A DNA stretch of 38,073 nt from positions 1 to 38,073 of IMG/VR virus record IMGVR_UViG_3300027917_000092. The stretch is one strand, 5' to 3'. Position numbers and translations under genes: made by a program. Below are positions 30,593 through 36,559 of this stretch, in pieces. Position 1 is the first letter of the stretch; the number at the start of each line of letters is the position of its first letter. The notes under the pieces are model-generated. The model was given only the letters and a program-made list of their open reading frames with translations, was not told the DNA's origin and did no database searches. This stretch comes from a virus.

Positions 30593-30670
30593 CTAGCACA
30601 CGTAAAACCAGAAGATAATCCCGACGGCCCCGATTATGAACAAACTGAACCATAGAAGTCGCCTATCCAT
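30593..30670 (-). CDS. 25-residue single-helix membrane micropeptide
   Basis: The ATG at 30670 overlaps the stop of the upstream gene as TAATG and follows GGAGGTCGAATA. The peptide (MDRRLLWFSLFIIGAVGII, then FWFYVC) has a basic N-terminus and one membrane helix, which would put its N-terminus inside. Size, overlap and ribosome site support a real gene. The function is unknown; small membrane peptides of phages may act as antiholins, exclusion factors or ion-channel modulators. Confidence 0.6.
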   Translation of the reverse strand: MDRRLLWFSLFIIGAVGIIFWFYVC

Positions 30671-31044
30671 TATTCGACCTCCGGATTGAGTACTCCGAGT
30701 TGGTTCTTGCATGTCGCATCGAGCACGGCTTCGAATCCTCCGGAATTAATAATGTAATCCTCAATGCGGTTGATATAGATCGTTTTCACCGCAGCGGGAA
30801 AGCCTGCATCATTAAAGATCGAGCTCGCGGTTGGAATTGTCTTATCCGCCGCTAGATGAGTACCGAGAATTCCGAGAATCGTATCTGCCGCGTTTGCGGC
30901 CGCAGTCGAAAGCTCGGGAATAATCACAGTATAGTGATTGATGTAGTGCTCGATTGCATCGATCAGAACATTTAAATCTTCCTTTGCCTTGAGTTCTGCA
31001 AGCGCATCAATCAGGGCATCAAGTGTTGCGTTTCCTATGCTCAT
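30670..31044 (-). CDS. Hypothetical protein, 124 aa
   Basis: 124 residues, acidic and helical ('LDALIDALAELKAKEDLNVLIDAIEHYINHYTVIIPELSTAAANAADTILGILG'). No family recognised. The ATG follows AGGAAGGATGAGAA, and the stop overlaps the start of a membrane micropeptide. Its composition suggests a soluble helical bundle. It is the largest product in the stretch 29615-31854 of mostly tiny genes apart from the fibronectin-like protein. Confidence 0.6.
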   Translation of the reverse strand: MSIGNATLDALIDALAELKAKEDLNVLIDAIEHYINHYTVIIPELSTAAANAADTILGILGTHLAADKTIPTASSIFNDAGFPAAVKTIYINRIEDYIINSGGFEAVLDATCKNQLGVLNPEVE

Positions 31045-31105
31045 TTCTCATCCTTCCTATTCGTTCTTTGATCGCTACAGCAAGAATCCCAATTGGAACA
31101 ATCAA
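31019..31105 (-). CDS. Possible 28-residue micro-gene (TTG start)
   Basis: A TTG at 31105 follows GAGGTGATAAAA and opens a 28-codon frame (LIVPIGILAVAIKERIGRMR, then NEHRKRNT): a short hydrophobic part and a strongly basic tail. It overlaps the next gene start by 26 bases. Expression rests only on the ribosome site and packing with neighbours. Confidence 0.35.
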   Translation of the reverse strand: MIVPIGILAVAIKERIGRMRNEHRKRNT

Positions 31106-31115
31106 TTTTATCACC

Positions 31116-31217
31116 TCATTTCCAGCGCCATACCAATGCCACAACACAGACAGCCAAATAAATAACCCAAATTAGAAACGCCCATTTAGCGTATGCCCTG
31201 TTGATACGATCAGTCAT
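31116..31217 (-). CDS. 33-residue single-helix membrane micropeptide
   Basis: The ATG at 31217 follows AGGTGATTCTATC. The peptide begins MTDRINRAYAKWAF and has one membrane helix (LIWVIYLAVCVVALVW) with RWK at the end. It starts just after the stop of an MTDAEK micro-gene (31225) and its first two residues after Met (TD) match that family, although the rest does not. No function known. Confidence 0.55.
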   Translation of the reverse strand: MTDRINRAYAKWAFLIWVIYLAVCVVALVWRWK

Positions 31218-31224
31218 GATAGAA

Positions 31225-31311
31225 TCACCTACACTTGTGCATAAGTGTCAACAGTTTGCCACGTGTCCAATTAACGATAAATTTCTTATTAGCTTTCTCC
31301 GCGTCAGTCAT
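31225..31311 (-). CDS. MTDAEK-family micro-gene, 28 aa (copy g)
   Basis: The ATG at 31311 begins MTDAEKANKKFIVNWTRGKL, sharing the MTDAEK header and its DNA text (19 bases, 31293-31311) with five other small genes upstream. It then departs from them and is basic. It seems to be a shortened or recombined member of the family. A weak ribosome site precedes it. Confidence 0.5.
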   Translation of the reverse strand: MTDAEKANKKFIVNWTRGKLLTLMHKCR

Positions 31312-31343
31312 CGCACACCACTTTGTCTGGGCCGCTAAAATCA

Positions 31344-31520
31344 TCACCTACAACTTGGCCAATTCTTCAATGCGTGGCTAGATTTCCGTAATCGCTTAAT
31401 CTCCTCCCTCAGCCGCTCCAGTTCGGCCAGGATGGTGCGGGCTGTACGTCCACTGATGCGCCCTTTAGCCTCATCGCCGCGCCAAGCAATCTCATCCAAC
31501 CTTTTCTCCGCGTCAGTCAT
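31344..31520 (-). CDS. MTDAEKRL-family small protein, 58 aa (copy f)
   Basis: The ATG at 31520 overlaps the previous stop as ATGA. The protein has both family motifs: the MTDAEKRL header, then a short variable part with W ('DEIAWRGDEAKGRISGRTAR'), then 'TILAELERLREEIKRLRK', a coiled coil, and a short tail. The DNA repeats for header (31500-31520) and coil (31410-31432) match those of its neighbours. At 58 residues it is easily missed by a 60-residue cutoff. Function unknown. Confidence 0.65.
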   Translation of the reverse strand: MTDAEKRLDEIAWRGDEAKGRISGRTARTILAELERLREEIKRLRKSSHALKNWPSCR

Positions 31521-31774
31521 GGCAATACACCCCCGGGCGTCTTGTAAAAAACATGGTCGTCGCCGCTCTTATACTTTGCCAATTCCTCCCGCAGCCGCTC
31601 CAGTTCGGCTAGGACTGTTTCCACGTCTCTGCCAACGGTGCCACCGCACCAGTATGGCGATTCACTGACTATCGACGGCTCTTCGCACTTGAGCCACTTT
31701 CGCCACATGGCTAGCCTTTTCTCCGCATCAGTCAGATTAGTGATAGATTTCTTATCAGTTTTCTCGCCGCTCAT
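31517..31774 (-). CDS. MTDAEKRL-family small protein with a second header, 85 aa (copy e)
   Basis: 85 residues that look like a mosaic. It begins 'MSGEKTDKKSITNLT', a header shared with copy a (33188-33391) through a 40-base identical DNA stretch, and runs straight into 'TDAEKRLAMWRKWLKCEE', the header of the other copies. The coil motif 'TVLAELERLREELAKYK' follows. The ATG is preceded by AAGGTG. The structure suggests that recombination between repeats fused two members. Function unknown. Confidence 0.68.
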   Translation of the reverse strand: MSGEKTDKKSITNLTDAEKRLAMWRKWLKCEEPSIVSESPYWCGGTVGRDVETVLAELERLREELAKYKSGDDHVFYKTPGGVLP

Positions 31775-31854
31775 GACAACACCTTGTAGACACTTGTTGA
31801 CAACTGTGTACGTTTAGCCACTGACAGCTTCTCAGGCTCGCTATTTGTACTCAT
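31771..31854 (-). CDS. 27-residue micro-gene after the methyltransferase
   Basis: The ATG at 31854 follows GGGGGGAGAAAAG, a strong ribosome site, and the TGA overlaps the ATG of copy e as ATGA. The peptide (MSTNSEPEKLSVAKRTQLST, then SVYKVLS) is polar. It may serve mainly to deliver ribosomes to copy e. No family recognised. Confidence 0.5.
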   Translation of the reverse strand: MSTNSEPEKLSVAKRTQLSTSVYKVLS

Positions 31855-31872
31855 CTTTTCTCCCCCCGCATT

Positions 31873-32661
31873 TCACTTACAAAAGTCGCCATTTTCTATT
31901 CCTTGTTGCAAGCGCACTGTTACTCGGCCCATTTGTACAGGATCTTCAGGACTCCTTGTGCTTTGGCTTTCGACATTCCCCAGGGCATTGGCTTCCACCT
32001 CCATTATCATTTTCCCCAGCATTTCCACTATCTGCGGCACTACGGCGTTTCCGAGGGCTCTAAGTCGGTCCACCCTATGGGGAACCCCATTAGAAACTCG
32101 AATTGCGCGGGCGTAATTTTCTGCCCCCCAAACGCCTTTGCATAATTTCGGCAGCTCGGCCAACGCCTCATTGATGGCGCTAGGAAGTTCGCTTTGGTTG
32201 TCGGTGTGTGCAATAAGCCACCAACGATGTCTCTGATGGTCCGCCCCCGCGTCAACAGCTCCAATACGCCGGCTGCAACAACATTCATATCCCGCCCCCC
32301 GCAAGTCTTGTCTTGCCCGTTTTATGGGCCCTTTGGCGACATTTTCCACTATCACCCAGTGTGGTCGGCACTCATCTAGTATTCGAAACATCTCGGGCCA
32401 TAAATCACGCACCACGCGCACGCCGTGACTCGCGGTGCTGAACGGCTGGCAGGGGAACCCCCCGCAAATAAGGTCAACTGGTTCAAGCGTCTCTTTGCCA
32501 ACGTCTTTCACATCCTCGTATCGCGGCACATCAGGCCAGTGCTTGGCGAGGACCTTCAGGCAGTAGGGATCCTTCTCTACCTGCCACCTGCATGTCATTC
32601 CTGCTCGCTCAAGTCCAAGGTCGAACCCTCCGATACCGGCGAATAGGCTCCCGAAAGTCAT
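31873..32661 (-). CDS. Cytosine-C5 DNA methyltransferase (orphan)
   Basis: 262 residues from the ATG at 32661, which has GGAGGT nine bases upstream; an in-frame ATG at 32700 lies within a direct repeat and lacks such a site. Motif I 'FAGIGGFDLGLERAG' (7-21), IV 'GGFPCQPFS' with catalytic C71, VI 'VIVENVAKG', VIII 'QRHRWWLIA' and X 'RLRALGNAVVPQ' are all present, so it should be active. The target-recognition part is short (about 150-195), as in phage Dcm-like enzymes. No restriction endonuclease is adjacent. It may protect phage DNA from host restriction. The last 35 residues look like added sequence ending in ENGDFCK, encoded by the repeat. Confidence 0.9.
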   Translation of the reverse strand: MTFGSLFAGIGGFDLGLERAGMTCRWQVEKDPYCLKVLAKHWPDVPRYEDVKDVGKETLEPVDLICGGFPCQPFSTASHGVRVVRDLWPEMFRILDECRPHWVIVENVAKGPIKRARQDLRGAGYECCCSRRIGAVDAGADHQRHRWWLIAHTDNQSELPSAINEALAELPKLCKGVWGAENYARAIRVSNGVPHRVDRLRALGNAVVPQIVEMLGKMIMEVEANALGNVESQSTRSPEDPVQMGRVTVRLQQGIENGDFCK

Positions 32662-32707
32662 GTGTCTGGGCACCTCCGCTTCATATAGGAAAGTCGCCAT
32701 TTTCTAT
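31882..32707. repeat. 18-bp direct repeat flanking the methyltransferase (31882-31899 and 32690-32707)
   Basis: AAAGTCGCCATTTTCTAT is identical at both places. On the minus strand both are read in the same frame as IENGDF: once in a tiny MTDAEKRL gene before the methyltransferase, once as the end of the methyltransferase itself. Confidence 0.8.
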
Positions 32708-32752
32708 CCACTTTTGCGAGTGGCTTCTCAGCCTTTTCTCCGCGTCAGTCAC
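32681..32752 (-). CDS. Truncated MTDAEKRL-family micro-gene (copy d), GTG start
   Basis: A GTG at 32752 opens a 23-codon frame reading VTDAEKRLRSHSQKWIENGD, then FPI. The header DNA (32732-32752) matches the other family members except that the start codon is GTG. The frame ends within the leader of the methyltransferase and contains one copy of the 18-base repeat that bounds that gene. It looks like a family member cut short when the methyltransferase arrived. Confidence 0.45.
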   Translation of the reverse strand: MTDAEKRLRSHSQKWIENGDFPI

Positions 32753-32993
32753 GTTCACGTTCCGCCTCCTCTCTGATTAGATCACAAACATGCCGCGCCC
32801 ACTTGGCAGAGTTGGCATCCATGGTTGTACTGTCGGGCGGGAACATGGTATCAGGATACCAGCCACGCACTGTCTCACATGCTCCCGGCCATCGTTTCAG
32901 CCGCTCCAGTTCGGCCAGGACAATTTCCAAGTCCTCCCATCCAGCATATTTACTTGCAGCGAAATTTCGCAACCTTTTCTCCGCGTCAGTCAT
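32745..32993 (-). CDS. MTDAEKRL-family small protein, 82 aa (copy c)
   Basis: 82 residues: header MTDAEKRLRNFAASKYAGWE, coil motif 'IVLAELERLKRW', then a unique C-terminal part ('ETVRGWYPDTMFPPDSTTMDANSAKWARHVCDLIREEAERERD'). The ATG follows GGTGGTAGGCC; it overlaps copies b and d at its two ends by 8 bases each. The extra domain makes it the longest member apart from the mosaic copy e. Function unknown. Confidence 0.65.
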   Translation of the reverse strand: MTDAEKRLRNFAASKYAGWEDLEIVLAELERLKRWPGACETVRGWYPDTMFPPDSTTMDANSAKWARHVCDLIREEAERERD

Positions 32994-33195
32994 GGCCTAC
33001 CACCCTGTTGAAGCAACAGCCGCCAGGATCGCCGCAGTATTTTTTATGTTCTTCTTCCAACATCCGCAGCCGATCCAGTTCGGCTTTAATGACGTGCCAG
33101 GCAGCGTGCGGTGTATCAGATATGCGATCCCCAGTCCGCCTTATTGGCATTTCTTTCTGGAAGAATTCATCCAGCCTTTTCTCCGCGTCAGTCAT
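32986..33195 (-). CDS. MTDAEKRL-family small protein, 69 aa (copy b)
   Basis: 69 residues: header MTDAEKRLDEFFQKEMPIRR, then 'AWHVIKAELDRLRMLEEEHKK', the coil in a more diverged form, then a cysteine-containing tail ('YCGDPGGCCFNRVVGHD'). The start follows GGAGGGATATAAGG. It overlaps copy a by 8 bases and copy c by 8 bases. The tail cysteines could bind metal, which other copies lack. Confidence 0.65.
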   Translation of the reverse strand: MTDAEKRLDEFFQKEMPIRRTGDRISDTPHAAWHVIKAELDRLRMLEEEHKKYCGDPGGCCFNRVVGHD

Positions 33196-33391
33196 CCTTA
33201 TATCCCTCCCATCGAGCCCAGTTTTTCCGATGTCTTATTTCGTCGCCTGCTTTTTTCGCGATTTTGCCTTCCATATCCGACTGATCAGTGTACCCCATTA
33301 GGCGCACCAACCAACGTTGCCACCACTGCCCTTTCTTTGCTCTAGTCAGATTAGTGATAGATTTCTTATCAGTTTTCTCGCCGTCCGTCAT
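33188..33391 (-). CDS. MTDGEK-family small protein, 67 aa (copy a)
   Basis: 67 residues from the ATG at 33391, five bases after the upstream stop and with GGGAGATGAGG before it; a longer in-frame start overlaps the upstream gene. It begins MTDGEKTDKKSITNLTRAKK, the header shared with copy e by a 40-base DNA repeat, and continues with a tryptophan-rich basic part ('WWQRWLVRLMGY', 'RKNWARWEGYKDD'). It lacks the LAELERL coil. Function unknown. Confidence 0.6.
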   Translation of the reverse strand: MTDGEKTDKKSITNLTRAKKGQWWQRWLVRLMGYTDQSDMEGKIAKKAGDEIRHRKNWARWEGYKDD

Positions 33392-33396
33392 AATCC

Positions 33397-33804
33397 TCAT
33401 CTCCCGCCTTGTGGTATCTTCCACGGATGCCGTCCCGCTAACCGAGCAATAGGATCGGCACTTTCTTTAGCACGCTTCCTCAAGCGCCTTTCTTCTGATG
33501 TGCCATAATTGACCCGGATAACATCTCCTTTCGCTCTTTGCTTGAGGAATATGATCTCGGTCCTGAGCTCTTCAATTTTTTTCTCTGCTTTTTGCAGTTT
33601 TTCAAATAATACAAGGTTTGCGTTGACTGTTTGTTCAAAATCTCTCGCACAGTCCGTTGAGAGAATGACTTGATGTTGGTTAACGATTTTATCAACCAAC
33701 CATTGAAGGTCTTCATCGCTTATGCAAATGGGTTCTGTGCTTGAGGCATTATGTTTCAGAATCCCCTTCGCCTTGTCCAGCGGCGTCTTCGGTGGTTTCA
33801 TCAT
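33397..33804 (-). CDS. Hypothetical coiled-coil protein, 135 aa
   Basis: 135 residues. 'LQWLVDKIVNQHQVIL' and 'QTVNANLVLFEKLQKAEKKIEELRTEIIFLKQRAKGD' give a clear coiled coil in the centre, and the C-terminus is basic ('YGTSEERRLRKRAKESADPIARLAG'). The start has GGAAGGGGAAC upstream. It overlaps the preceding gene by 56 bases, an unusually long overlap, so one of the two ends could differ from that given. No family recognised. Confidence 0.6.
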   Translation of the reverse strand: MMKPPKTPLDKAKGILKHNASSTEPICISDEDLQWLVDKIVNQHQVILSTDCARDFEQTVNANLVLFEKLQKAEKKIEELRTEIIFLKQRAKGDVIRVNYGTSEERRLRKRAKESADPIARLAGRHPWKIPQGGR

Positions 33805-34033
33805 CGTTCCCCTTCCCGAAGATTGGCTCAGAGAAATCGATGTATTGCTTATTCATCAAATTCTCAAGCACTTGTATTATTGCATTCATGTGGGCACATA
33901 TCCCAAGCGAGCAATAAATCATTGTTCTTTCAAGATTGTGAATTGTATTCGCCTCACTTGTCACTGGAAAAACATATCCCTTCAGTGACTCAAGCCTATT
34001 CAGCATTGCTTCGATCGGTCGATCACCCGGCAT
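33749..34033 (-). CDS. Hypothetical protein, 94 aa
   Basis: 94 residues from the ATG at 34033, chosen for its GGAGAGGAG leader. The core is helical ('PIEAMLNRLESLKGYVFPV', 'NTIHNLERTMIYCSLGICAHMNAIIQVLENLM') and the end is acidic and disordered ('NDDETTEDAAGQGEGDSET'). It overlaps its neighbours on both sides. No family recognised; the acidic tail could mimic DNA or bind a partner protein. Confidence 0.58.
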   Translation of the reverse strand: MPGDRPIEAMLNRLESLKGYVFPVTSEANTIHNLERTMIYCSLGICAHMNAIIQVLENLMNKQYIDFSEPIFGKGNDDETTEDAAGQGEGDSET

Positions 34034-34289
34034 TTTTTTTCTCCTCTCCGTAGAGCATTTGAGCAACTTTCACGTACAATTCCGATTCTTTAAGTCTTCG
34101 ATTTTCTTCCCGTAACCGCATCAGTTCTGCCGCACACAAGGAAAAAATATCACTGAAGCCCTCTTCATTGGGTACATCATCCACGAACCTACCTAATGCT
34201 TTCCATAACTTGTCTAACCCCACGTGAAATTGTTCTGGCGTTAAGCCATATAACTGATAACAAGCCTGCCTTTTCTCGACCTCATTCAT
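34023..34289 (-). CDS. Hypothetical protein with C-terminal coiled coil, 88 aa
   Basis: 88 residues: 'MNEVEKRQACYQLYGLTPEQFHVGLDKLWKALGRFVDD' then 'CAAELMRLREENRRLKESELYVKVAQML'. The header (M.xxEKR) and the later 'EL.RLREE' resemble the order of motifs in the MTDAEKRL proteins at 31225-33195, so it may be a distant relative. AAAGGGGAACAG precedes the ATG, and it overlaps the replication-type gene by 8 bases. Function unknown. Confidence 0.6.
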   Translation of the reverse strand: MNEVEKRQACYQLYGLTPEQFHVGLDKLWKALGRFVDDVPNEEGFSDIFSLCAAELMRLREENRRLKESELYVKVAQMLYGEEKKNAG

Positions 34290-34809
34290 CTGTTCCCCTT
34301 TCTTTAAAGAAAATCTCCTTGACCACTTCTCTGCCGATCATGATCCGCTCTCCGATGATTGCCTCTTCTTCGTTGAATATCGGATCTGTTATGGCTCTAG
34401 GTTTCGAATCTGCGAAATTGATTTGTGGATAACTTTTTCCTCTTTTCTCTCTTACTCTGTCTTCAGAGTTACAGAGTAACAGAGGGGAATTTTTGCAAGT
34501 TGCTTGCAAGTTGCTTGCATGTTGCAAGCATTCTGGCGTATCTTCAATGAATTCAACTTTCTTCAATAATTCTAAATCTGGTAACTCTTTCGCGTGAATC
34601 TCCGCCGCGAGGAATTCCGGATCCCACGGTAAACAGTTTTGATTCCTACTAGCAAGAACGCATAATAAGATTGCATGAGCTTTTGTGGCATCTGGGAGTT
34701 TGGCAAACGTTACCGACTTCAGAATCCGAGAATGGAGCTTGATCCAGGGTGGATTGCGATGTCGATAGTTTTGGTACTGATCGAAGTTCTTGATCTTGAA
34801 ATATCGCAT
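34282..34809 (-). CDS. Putative phage replication initiator/replisome organiser
   Basis: 175 residues. The N-terminal half ('FKIKNFDQYQNYRHRNPPWIKLHSRILKSVTFAKLPDATKAHAILLCVLASRNQN', then 'DLELLKKVEFIEDT') has the layout of winged-helix replication proteins of phages: a tyrosine-rich start, WIKLH, and a helix-turn-helix-like region. The DNA for residues near the centre contains a run of 11-base repeats and a strong inverted repeat, as expected if the origin lies inside the initiator gene. No helicase or polymerase gene is visible, so it would recruit host enzymes. GAGGGGAACAT precedes the ATG. Confidence 0.6.
   Translation of the reverse strand: MRYFKIKNFDQYQNYRHRNPPWIKLHSRILKSVTFAKLPDATKAHAILLCVLASRNQNCLPWDPEFLAAEIHAKELPDLELLKKVEFIEDTPECLQHASNLQATCKNSPLLLCNSEDRVREKRGKSYPQINFADSKPRAITDPIFNEEEAIIGERIMIGREVVKEIFFKERGTDE
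34452..34530. other. Candidate replication origin (inverted repeat plus iterons)
   Basis: TTACTCTGT (34452-34460) and ACAGAGTAA (34471-34479) form a perfect 9-bp inverted repeat. After a short T run come two exact 11-base repeats GCAAGTTGCTT (34495-34505, 34506-34516) and a variant GCATGTTGCAA (34517-34527). They lie inside the putative initiator gene, as lambda ori lies in gene O. Confidence 0.5.
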
Positions 34810-34835
34810 ATGTTCCCCTCTCGGCTTGTCTCAAA

Positions 34836-35114
34836 TCAAACGTCTTGCCTCACTGTCTCCGCCGCAGTAACTACTGCCCAAACCTTTCCCATGACTGCAT
34901 TGAGTTGTGTTGATTCATCAACCATGTCGGCTACTGCATTGTCCCTGGCCCATTCAAGCCAAGCGATATATGCCTCAAGTACCGCAATGATTTTATCATA
35001 ATTTCCATCGGTGGAAACGTTCCATCTCGTGATCGAGCCGAGATTATATCCGTTCCCTTTGCGGCCAACCCAATCGGCGCAAAAATTCGAGAATTCTGAA
35101 ACTGGAATTGCCAT
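34836..35114 (-). CDS. Hypothetical protein, 92 aa
   Basis: 92 residues, mainly helical, with several tryptophans ('FCADWVGRKGNGYNLGSITRWNV', 'AVLEAYIAWLEWARDNAVADMVDESTQLNAVMGKVWAVV'). AAAGGAG precedes the ATG. It lies between the C1q-like appendage gene and the replication-type gene. No family recognised; either a fibre-related structural part or an early gene is possible. Confidence 0.55.
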   Translation of the reverse strand: MAIPVSEFSNFCADWVGRKGNGYNLGSITRWNVSTDGNYDKIIAVLEAYIAWLEWARDNAVADMVDESTQLNAVMGKVWAVVTAAETVRQDV

Positions 35115-35130
35115 TGTATCACGCTCCTTT

Positions 35131-36558
35131 TCAGGTTATTGCAAAAATCCGCCGTTCTGGCGGAGGTGCGCCCCCAAACAATTGGTCCAAATTTACTGCT
35201 TGCATTCCTGTCCGATTTGCCTGATGTGGACATGTTTGACTTGTACCCCAAACATCATTTTGTATTTCCACATAATTTGTTTGCGATAAATCTAAGAGAC
35301 TCATTATCACGCCGCCGCCTTGATACGATTCTTCGGTCTCCGTATAAGTATTACGTACTTGAATTGAACCGCCACCTACTTGTTGTATAACATCGCCGAT
35401 ATTCCATTGTAGACCTAGCCTATTAGAAGCCGTATATGATAAACTCCCTTCAGCATATGACATGCCCATAAACAGGCAAAATGCGTCTTGTTGGAGCGTC
35501 ACTCTTTCATTGGATGATACTGTGCTATGAACGAAAGTACCAGTGTCCACTTCATTATTTACATTGAAGCTCAGATCGCGAGATGAATTGCCGTCTTGGT
35601 TTGCGTTGTGTTCGATTCGCAGGAAATCGACGCCAGAATCAGGGAGCTTAACAATCGAAATCGCAGAATCATCGATTTGGCAATATGGATTACTCGTGTT
35701 GTTTTTGTGACAAATTTGCGCCCTGAGTACTTGATTTGTAGAGGTAGTCTGTATGATGGTAGCAATAACTAGGGCATTAAGATGTGCGTAGCCTGTATGA
35801 TATCCCCTTGTATATTTATGTGTGCGTGTTGCATTGATTTCTGTGCCGTCTAATGTGAGCCTTGCCTCCATGCTAGTACGCTTCCGACTAGTGCCAGAGG
35901 TATTTGAATAAAGGCCAGTGTAGATAACAAGATAATGTCCGGCTGCATCAAGTGTAATCTGGTCCGGGTTCACGGTTGTCGAGTGTGTAAAGCCCGAATC
36001 TTTTTCGTCATCCGTATCAAATTCCACGCTGGTAAATGTACCGCTTGTTGTCGATGGTGTGCGTGCCGAGGTCTCACGGCCGCGATAATACGCCCAAGAA
36101 TCATCTAATCTAAGCATTTGGAATCCGCAAAAGTTCGCCATGCGAAAAGCATCTACGGTAGCATAATCATCATCATCGCGGCGAGTTTGGACTATGAGAG
36201 TGTCATTGGCCGTCAAGGACAGAATACCGCAACCCGTAAACCTCGGTCCCGCGTCATCATAGCCCGAAGAAGAGTTACAAAAATCCCCGCTCTTACAATA
36301 GTTTGATGGTGATCCTTCGACAAGAAGGCGAGATTCAAAATTTATGTAATAATTAGCTACCTCGCGATCAAAGCCAAGATTATACATTGCGAGATAGTGG
36401 CCAGTTTCAAGAACTGTTATTTGGCCAGTAGAATTTGAGAATGTTGCAGAATCTATATGGACTTCTGTATCAAAAGGATGATCTTCGAATGCGGAATAGT
36501 TATCATAATCCTCGCCGCCCGTAGCTTCGCGCACAATAATATAATCGCCTGCTGGCAA
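35131..36558 (-). CDS. Tail appendage protein with three C1q-like jelly-roll domains
   Basis: 475 residues from a TTG start at 36558, one base after the fibre stop and seven bases after GGAGG. Three repeats of about 150 residues each (about 15-155, 165-310, 320-465) share 'F..TD.E.D...H...V....IT....GHYL..Y..' and a final strand with 'L'. This is the C1q/TNF-like jelly roll used by many receptor-binding and appendage proteins. The third copy is the most diverged. It probably assembles as a trimer at the end of or beside the fibre encoded before it. The domain name is from pattern recognition. Confidence 0.65.
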   Translation of the reverse strand: MPAGDYIIVREATGGEDYDNYSAFEDHPFDTEVHIDSATFSNSTGQITVLETGHYLAMYNLGFDREVANYYINFESRLLVEGSPSNYCKSGDFCNSSSGYDDAGPRFTGCGILSLTANDTLIVQTRRDDDDYATVDAFRMANFCGFQMLRLDDSWAYYRGRETSARTPSTTSGTFTSVEFDTDDEKDSGFTHSTTVNPDQITLDAAGHYLVIYTGLYSNTSGTSRKRTSMEARLTLDGTEINATRTHKYTRGYHTGYAHLNALVIATIIQTTSTNQVLRAQICHKNNTSNPYCQIDDSAISIVKLPDSGVDFLRIEHNANQDGNSSRDLSFNVNNEVDTGTFVHSTVSSNERVTLQQDAFCLFMGMSYAEGSLSYTASNRLGLQWNIGDVIQQVGGGSIQVRNTYTETEESYQGGGVIMSLLDLSQTNYVEIQNDVWGTSQTCPHQANRTGMQAVNLDQLFGGAPPPERRIFAIT

Positions 36559-36559
36559 T

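Larger units (their letters stand above)
31293..33195 (-). repeat. Dispersed header and coil repeats of the MTDAEKRL array
   Basis: A header repeat containing CTTTTCTCCGCGTCAGTCAT (plus strand) occurs at 31500-31520, 32973-32993 and 33175-33195. Near copies are at 31293-31311, 31715-31734 and 32732-32752. A second repeat containing CAGCCGCTCCAGTTCGGC occurs at 31410-31432, 31592-31614 and 32898-32920, with a near copy at 33067-33084. They encode MTDAEKRL and LAELERL respectively. Confidence 0.85.
31730..33383. repeat. 40-bp perfect direct repeat (31730-31769 and 33344-33383)
   Basis: The two copies are identical over 40 bases and encode the 'GEKTDKKSITNLT' header of copies e and a. They lie 1.6 kb apart, with the rest of the array and the methyltransferase between them. 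Recombination between them would delete that whole segment. Confidence 0.85.
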
